NCBI GenBank assembly: GCA_964566025.1
Contig: CAZMHF010000027.1
Location: 1 to 28,499, forward strand
Direction: 5' to 3'
DNA from: RGIG8306 sp964566025
Lineage (GTDB): Bacteria; Bacillota; Clostridia; Lachnospirales; Lachnospiraceae
Length of the DNA stretch: 28,499 nt
Shown: one piece after another, positions 23,913-28,499 of the stretch
Position numbering within the stretch: the first letter of the stretch is position 1
Layout: the number at the start of each line of letters is the position of its first letter
Translations under genes and position numbers: made by a program
The notes under the pieces: model-generated
The model's input: only the letters and a program-made list of their open reading frames with translations
What the model was told of the DNA's origin: nothing
Databases searched by the model: none

Positions 23913-25334
23913 CTAGCGCTCTTCTCCTACAACATGAACCTTCATCATATTCGTAGTTCCTGAAACACCAAGTGGCACACCAGCTGTAATAACAACCAAA
24001 TCGCCTTCCTTGATAATGCCCTTTTTCTGTACTTCTTCAACGGCATGGGTAAATAATTCATCCGAATTGTTTTTCCATTCAATTAAAATCGGTGTCACGC
24101 CCCACGATAAATTCATCTGACGAACCGTTTTTTCAGATGGGGAACAACCAATAATCGGACAATTCACGCGGAATTTACTAATCATCTTTGCTGTAACGCC
24201 CGATGTCGTAACCGTAATAACGCATTGTGCGCTAAGGTCAATCGCTGCCGCACACGTTGCATGGGAAATGGCATTTGTCACATCCATCGCCTCCGAGTCG
24301 CGTTTTAAAAATCGATGCTTATAGTCAATGTCTTTTTCGGTTCGTAAAGCGATACAAGCCATCGTCCGAACTGCTTCAACAGGATAAGCGCCCGCTGCGG
24401 TTTCTCCTGATAGCATAATCGCACTTGTTCCATCGTAAATTGCATTGGCAATATCCGTCGATTCTGCACGAGTTGGTCGTGGATTAGTCATCATGGATTC
24501 AAGCATTTGTGTCGCTGTAATAACACGCTTTCCACGCAAATAGGCTTTTTTAATCAATTGTTTTTGAATAATTGGAATTTCCTCTAAGGCTATTTCAACA
24601 CCCAAGTCACCACGAGCAACCATAATTCCGTCACTCTCTTCTAAAATCTCATCAATATTGGCTACACCATCTGCATTTTCGATTTTTGCAATAATATTGA
24701 TGTCGTGATTTCCATGACGTGTCAATTCGCTCTTAATCTGCTTAATGTCAGAGGCTGTTCTCGTAAAGGATGCTGCAATAAAATCAAAATCCTCTTCTAC
24801 AATAAAGCGAATATCTGCTCGATCAGCACTGCTGATAAATGGCAATGAAAGCTTCACCCCTGGTACATTCACCCCTTTGTTTGAGGAAATATGGCCACCA
24901 TTTAGTATGATGCAATTGATATCTGTTTGATTCATCGAAACAACCTTTAGTTCAATCAATCCATCATCCAGTAAAATAATATCGTCTTTTTTAACGTCCT
25001 TTGATAACTCTGGAAAACTAATATGTGCTTGCTTATCATCTCCTGGCACATCTCTGGATGTTAGCACATAGGAATTCCCTCTTTCAAGAAATACTTTCTT
25101 CTCAAACTTGCCTAATCGAATTTCCGGTCCTTTCGTATCAGCAAGAAGTGCAATCGGAAGATTCAATTCCTTTCGTAGTCGCTTCACGACTTCGATTCTC
25201 TTTTTGTGGTCTGCATGAGTTTGATGAGAAAAATTCACACGCACTACATTCATCCCCTCTAACATAAGTTGCTTTAAAATCGCCTCATCGTCTGTTGATG
25301 GTCCTAATGTGCATATAATTTTTGTCTTTCTCAT
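23913..25334 (-). CDS. pyk: Pyruvate kinase
   Basis: Converts PEP and ADP to pyruvate and ATP, the last step of glycolysis. The 473 residues are the standard form, without the extra C-terminal PEP-utiliser domain of Bacillus-type enzymes. Seen: RVNFSH (32-37), ADTKGPEIR (65-73), the B domain at about 75-165, the catalytic Lys217 in IIAKIEN, the metal-binding Glu219, RGDLGVE (241-247) and VITATQMLESM (271-281). The C-terminal allosteric domain is present. GGAGA precedes the ATG at 25332-25334. Its ATG overlaps the kinase-like gene's TGA by 4 bases (ATGA), so the two are translationally coupled and share the upstream promoter; no separate pyk promoter was seen. Confidence 0.98.
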   Translation of the reverse strand: MRKTKIICTLGPSTDDEAILKQLMLEGMNVVRVNFSHQTHADHKKRIEVVKRLRKELNLPIALLADTKGPEIRLGKFEKKVFLERGNSYVLTSRDVPGDDKQAHISFPELSKDVKKDDIILLDDGLIELKVVSMNQTDINCIILNGGHISSNKGVNVPGVKLSLPFISSADRADIRFIVEEDFDFIAASFTRTASDIKQIKSELTRHGNHDINIIAKIENADGVANIDEILEESDGIMVARGDLGVEIALEEIPIIQKQLIKKAYLRGKRVITATQMLESMMTNPRPTRAESTDIANAIYDGTSAIMLSGETAAGAYPVEAVRTMACIALRTEKDIDYKHRFLKRDSEAMDVTNAISHATCAAAIDLSAQCVITVTTSGVTAKMISKFRVNCPIIGCSPSEKTVRQMNLSWGVTPILIEWKNNSDELFTHAVEEVQKKGIIKEGDLVVITAGVPLGVSGTTNMMKVHVVGEER

Positions 25335-26536
25335 GATAATTCTCCTTGTTCTTTTTTTTCAAAAACGGCATATGTATCTGACATACGCTCTTGCTTGCGT
25401 TCTCTTCTATGATTCACCCATATAAACGGAATACGCAACATAAAGAATAGCAACGTCGTGCATGTCGCCAATCCAATCGATAGGATATTGAACGTCTTAA
25501 ATGTCGTATAATTAATCACATAACCTGCTTTGTCTATGCTAAATAACACAAGACTTGTTGTCGCACTAGCAAATGTCACTATCGCCATACAATAAAACAA
25601 ATACAAGCGTGCAAGACTGTTTTTCTTCATCAATGAGAAACTTTCTCTAGTCGGGCACTTTCTGAGTTGATAATACACTTGCTCGCATGACTGGTAACGA
25701 TCATCTGGATCTTCCTCTAGGCATGTATGAATCACCTTTTCAAGACTTTTTGAAATAGATGGATTTAACTTTCTAACGGGCGTAAAATTCTTCACATCAT
25801 CAAGTTTTTGTGCTGTCGCCATATGATACAACGTAGCACCAATCCCATATATATCGACTCTCTGGTCAACAATATGCGTCGCCCCATTAGCTAATTCTGG
25901 TGCTGCATACCCTTCTGTGCCTACTGCTTTTTCTGCGCGCAAATCAGACTTATACGTCCTTGCAATCGCCAAATCAATCAATTTAATCGTCAAATCTGGC
26001 ATCAACATGATATTCTCTGGCTTAATATTGTAATAGATAATCGGGTTTTCCTGCTCATGTAAATAATTCACGACAGAGCACATCTCTTCGCCCCAAGAGA
26101 TAATGTCCTTTTCCTTCAGAAAGCGTTTTTTAATACGCATCTCTTCATTGATCACTTCTTCGAGGTTCATTCCATAAATATATTCTAATATAATCAGTGT
26201 CGCATCTTCTGTCTCGACAACGTCCACTACTTTGTTGAGATGTTCATGTTCAAGACTCTTTAGAATGTCTACATCCATACTCAAAATAGGATTTCGATTG
26301 TTCATATGAACCTTCGCTGCTAGCTCTCTTGCGGACATCTCTTCACGCGCAACATATGTTTGCTTCGCCATCTCGATCTGGTCATAATAGCTAAGCCCTT
26401 TTTTGGTCACTTCCTTAATCACCCAATCGGTCAAATCATCCATACGCACAGCGCGATAAATCGTACTGACATCACTGCTCGTTATTTTATAAAGCACACG
26501 ATATTCATTTAATACTAATGCGTTTTCAATTAACAT
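25331..26536 (-). CDS. Membrane-anchored serine/threonine kinase-like protein, probable pseudokinase
   Basis: A 401-residue protein with a Hanks-type kinase fold (about 10-295) and two C-terminal membrane helices (about 311-333 and 347-374), with no extracellular PASTA repeats. Kept: the ATP-site Lys41 (WVIK), KPEN (172-175), Asp188, GTEGYAAPE (206-214) and VDIYGIGATLY (228-237). Lost: the glycine loop has no glycine (ITSSDVSTIY, 18-27). HRD/YRD is Tyr168-Tyr169-Asn170, so the catalytic base Asp is Asn. DFG is DLA. Codon 170 is AAT at 26027-26029. It may bind ATP without transferring phosphate, or use another mechanism. It has its own promoter, and pyk overlaps its stop by 4 bases. The partner is unknown. 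Confidence 0.88.
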   Translation of the reverse strand: MLIENALVLNEYRVLYKITSSDVSTIYRAVRMDDLTDWVIKEVTKKGLSYYDQIEMAKQTYVAREEMSARELAAKVHMNNRNPILSMDVDILKSLEHEHLNKVVDVVETEDATLIILEYIYGMNLEEVINEEMRIKKRFLKEKDIISWGEEMCSVVNYLHEQENPIIYYNIKPENIMLMPDLTIKLIDLAIARTYKSDLRAEKAVGTEGYAAPELANGATHIVDQRVDIYGIGATLYHMATAQKLDDVKNFTPVRKLNPSISKSLEKVIHTCLEEDPDDRYQSCEQVYYQLRKCPTRESFSLMKKNSLARLYLFYCMAIVTFASATTSLVLFSIDKAGYVINYTTFKTFNILSIGLATCTTLLFFMLRIPFIWVNHRRERKQERMSDTYAVFEKKEQGELS

Positions 26537-26615
26537 ATCATCCCTTCATCAACCATCTGGTTTTATCGAACAGTTTATAGCAAGAACGTATCTCCCACCA
26601 AGTGCATACCTCTCT

Positions 26616-26644
26616 ATTATACTAGGTTATCTCAAAAAAAACAA
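26616..26644 (-). promoter_or_regulatory. Promoter of the kinase-like-pyk operon
   Basis: TTGTTT (26639-26644), 17 bases, TATAAT (26616-26621) on the minus strand. The leader is about 70 bases, with only a small AACC-AGAT-GGTT hairpin near the ribosome binding site (AAGGGA). Bases 26645-26717 between this promoter and the next terminator show nothing I can name. Confidence 0.7.
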
Positions 26645-26717
26645 TCGTATGCCCTTGTCTAACTAACCAAAATTTCGACGTTTTTTCAACTAGCATTCGT
26701 CATTTTTACACGAAGAA

Positions 26718-26756
26718 AAATCCCTTGCATGAATTTATCTTTCATGCAAGGGATTT
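26718..26756 (-). terminator. Terminator of the Ig-like repeat gene
   Basis: A perfect 16-bp stem, AAATCCCTTGCATGAA (26718-26733) with TTCATGCAAGGGATTT (26741-26756), and a 7-base loop. On the minus strand it is followed by TTTTTC. It is 16 bases past the stop codon, separating this gene from the kinase-like gene. Confidence 0.92.
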
Positions 26757-26772
26757 GGTTATTACTTAGTAA

Positions 26773-28499
26773 TTATTCTTCGTCTTCTTCACGTCTTTTC
26801 ATTGTATACATTGCAACAAACAATGCTACCATGATACATCCGCCAAAGATCACTAATTGTATTGCACCTGCTGGAGGAGCTACTGCCAATTCAAGTTCTT
26901 TTGAACCCTTATTATAAGCATCATCACCACCATATGATACGGTTACGTCTGTTTTGTCTGTTTCGCTTAGATCTTTCTTAGGAATGATTACTTGGCCTTT
27001 TCCTTCTTCATCAATTACGATATCATATGCTTTATCGTCAAATGTAACGGTAACTGTTCCTGAAGGAATGCCTTTTCCATCTGGATCTTTCACTAAGACG
27101 TCAATGATTGTTGAATCTTCTTTATCTGTGATTGTTGTGATAATTTCAACATCGCGTTTCTCATTTGAATCGTCTGCTTTTCCTTCTCCATCGTTGTAAT
27201 TTTCATCACCTGGATAAGTTACTTCAAATTCAACTTCACCTTCTGGCAATTTGTCAATATCAACTTCCAATGTACCTTTTCCGTTTTCATCAAGGTCCAC
27301 GGTTTCTGTTATTTCTTCGCCATCTTTGTCTGTGTAAGTTACGTCAACGCTACCTGTTGGTGTATCTTTTCCATCTTCGCCTTTTACTTCGATTTCAACG
27401 ATAACTTTGTCACCGTCTTTCGTTGTATCAACGATAATTTCAACATCATCTTTTCCTGGCTCTGGAATCGCAATATGATCCACAACTACTACAAAAGCAC
27501 TTCCATTGCTTCCATAATAACTTTCATTTTCAGCAAAATGTGCGTAGAATGTAAGCTCTTCACCTATCTTGAAATCACTTGCCTTTAGTCCTTCAATTTT
27601 TGCTTTTCCGTCTTTATCAAGTGTAAGCGTCTCTTTCACTTCTTCACCATTTTTTGTGAATGTTACTTCTATTGTTCCTGGATATATCGGTTTCTTATCG
27701 TCATTTGAAACTATAACTGTAAATATTACTGATATATCATTTCCGTCTTGCTGTCCGATTCCTTCGATTTCAGAAAGCTTTTTGGCAATTTTTTTCTTTG
27801 TGGTAGCAACAGATCCATTATAGCACTTTGTGCCGTCAAACTCAGCTGTAACTTCATTCTCCACGCCTCGTTTGAAATCATTTGCGGGTACTGTGTAGTT
27901 TCCGTCTGCATCCGTTGTTACAGGTACAGTCTTTTTAGTTCCATCTGTTCCTGTATAGGTAATTGTAACAGCTGCGTCACCAATCGGTGTTCCATCTTCT
28001 TCTGTCAATTGACCTGTGATCACGATTGTTCTATCCGCATTTTCTACAACGTCTACGGTGATTGTCGTCTCTTCTTTTACGGTTCGGTTATCAACCACTT
28101 CACCTTCTTCTTTTATGAATACTTCGCTACCTTCCGCATATTTATCATCACTTGGATATGTGATTGTAAACTCTGGATTTTCTGGTATGTTAGGAATCTC
28201 TTCAGGCTCTATCGCTATCGTTACCTTTCCTTCTTCAAGCGTTCCTGTTAATTCCTGCGTTTCACCGTTAGTATCTACATAAGTAACGGTCACGCTGCCT
28301 GTTGGCGCACCACCATCTTCTCCTGTCACTTGTATAGCAATAGAAGCACTATCATCTTCAATAACTACTGTACCTGATATATCTACATCTATTTTAGCAA
28401 TTGTTTCCGTTGTGCTAGTGTCAGATTCGTTATAATTCTTTGTGCCGTCAAACTCAGCTGTAACTTCATTCTCCACGCCTCGTTTGAAATCATTTGCGG
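26773..28499 (-). CDS. Membrane-anchored Ig-like repeat protein, C-terminal part (runs off right edge)
   Basis: At least 574 codons are open to the window edge. A GTG at 28474-28476 is internal: the same GTG codes Val in a downstream copy of the repeat, and the frame continues upstream (ANDFKRG). About five Ig-like domains of roughly 100 residues follow, with TGSVTVTY, PSGTVTVTF and YPGDENYNDG-type motifs as in bacterial Ig-like (Big_3-type) repeats. The chain is strongly acidic, rich in Asp, Glu and Thr. It ends in one membrane helix (AIQLVIFGGCIMVALFVAMY) and the short tail KRREEDEE, with no LPxTG sortase signal. It is probably a surface stalk or adhesin-like protein, with the N-terminal domains outside the window. 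Confidence 0.85.
   Translation of the reverse strand, partial: ANDFKRGVENEVTAEFDGTKNYNESDTSTTETIAKIDVDISGTVVIEDDSASIAIQVTGEDGGAPTGSVTVTYVDTNGETQELTGTLEEGKVTIAIEPEEIPNIPENPEFTITYPSDDKYAEGSEVFIKEEGEVVDNRTVKEETTITVDVVENADRTIVITGQLTEEDGTPIGDAAVTITYTGTDGTKKTVPVTTDADGNYTVPANDFKRGVENEVTAEFDGTKCYNGSVATTKKKIAKKLSEIEGIGQQDGNDISVIFTVIVSNDDKKPIYPGTIEVTFTKNGEEVKETLTLDKDGKAKIEGLKASDFKIGEELTFYAHFAENESYYGSNGSAFVVVVDHIAIPEPGKDDVEIIVDTTKDGDKVIVEIEVKGEDGKDTPTGSVDVTYTDKDGEEITETVDLDENGKGTLEVDIDKLPEGEVEFEVTYPGDENYNDGEGKADDSNEKRDVEIITTITDKEDSTIIDVLVKDPDGKGIPSGTVTVTFDDKAYDIVIDEEGKGQVIIPKKDLSETDKTDVTVSYGGDDAYNKGSKELELAVAPPAGAIQLVIFGGCIMVALFVAMYTMKRREEDEE
27826..27887. repeat. 62-bp exact direct repeat, copy 1
   Basis: Identical, base for base, to 28438-28499, at a distance of 612 bp (204 codons, in frame). 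It codes the segment NDFKRGVENEVTAEFDGTK of an Ig-like domain. The flanking sequence diverges quickly on the left side. Confidence 0.95.
28438..28499. repeat. 62-bp exact direct repeat, copy 2 (reaches window edge)
   Basis: Second copy of the 27826-27887 repeat. The identity runs to the last base, so the true repeat may be longer. Confidence 0.95.

Noticed and set aside
27748..28251. Plus-strand 167-codon open frame in the Ig-like gene
   Set aside because: Antisense of a repetitive acidic coding sequence; Cys/Phe-rich low-complexity product and no start signals.

Overview
The window reads as a chromosomal segment from an AT-rich Gram-positive anaerobe, most likely a Clostridia member near the Lachnospirales. 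This is inferred from the single-chain glycyl-tRNA synthetase, the long single-chain PurL, pyruvate phosphate dikinase, a DUF4250 miniprotein, the U32/M16C/era/recO gene run, several lipoproteins with a lipobox, strong AGGAGG-type ribosome binding sites and sigma-A-type promoters. No phage, insertion sequence, CRISPR array or rRNA was seen.

Layout. Bases 1-290 hold the start of a lipoprotein gene that runs off the left edge, its promoter, and the ppdK terminator. ppdK (290-2908, minus) has its own promoter and a leader hairpin. A small plus-strand DUF4250 gene (3181-3354) follows and converges on glyS at a shared terminator. From 12192 down to 3383 lies a tightly packed minus-strand operon: U32 (probable trhP), DUF218 membrane protein, M16C metalloprotease, era, recO, lipoprotein, glyS. 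An internal promoter precedes the lipoprotein. purL (12257-16015) has its own promoter and terminator. Upstream of it is a second minus-strand operon, written in transcription order from 22258: BMP-type lipoprotein, topB, a left-handed beta-helix protein, an ABC exporter ATPase and its permease.

That operon starts back to back with the plus-strand tRNA-Leu(CAA), and the two promoters use overlapping -35 hexamers on opposite strands. Directly after the tRNA is an 85-nt, almost fully paired, T-shaped sequence. It is followed by oadB (beta subunit of a sodium-pumping decarboxylase) and a 54-residue single-helix OadG-like gene. A strong bidirectional terminator separates these from pyk. pyk overlaps by 4 bases a membrane-anchored kinase-like gene whose catalytic aspartate is asparagine. 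The right edge holds the C-terminal part of a membrane-anchored Ig-like repeat protein that contains a 62-bp exact DNA repeat.

How the genes fit together. Most are housekeeping genes: translation and ribosome assembly (glyS, era, trhP-like, tRNA-Leu), DNA repair and topology (recO, topB), purine synthesis (purL) and the PEP/pyruvate node (ppdK, pyk, oadB/G-like). The least explained parts are the T-shaped sequence between tRNA-Leu and oadB, the probable pseudokinase coupled to pyk, and the hairpins that begin almost at the transcription start of two operons.
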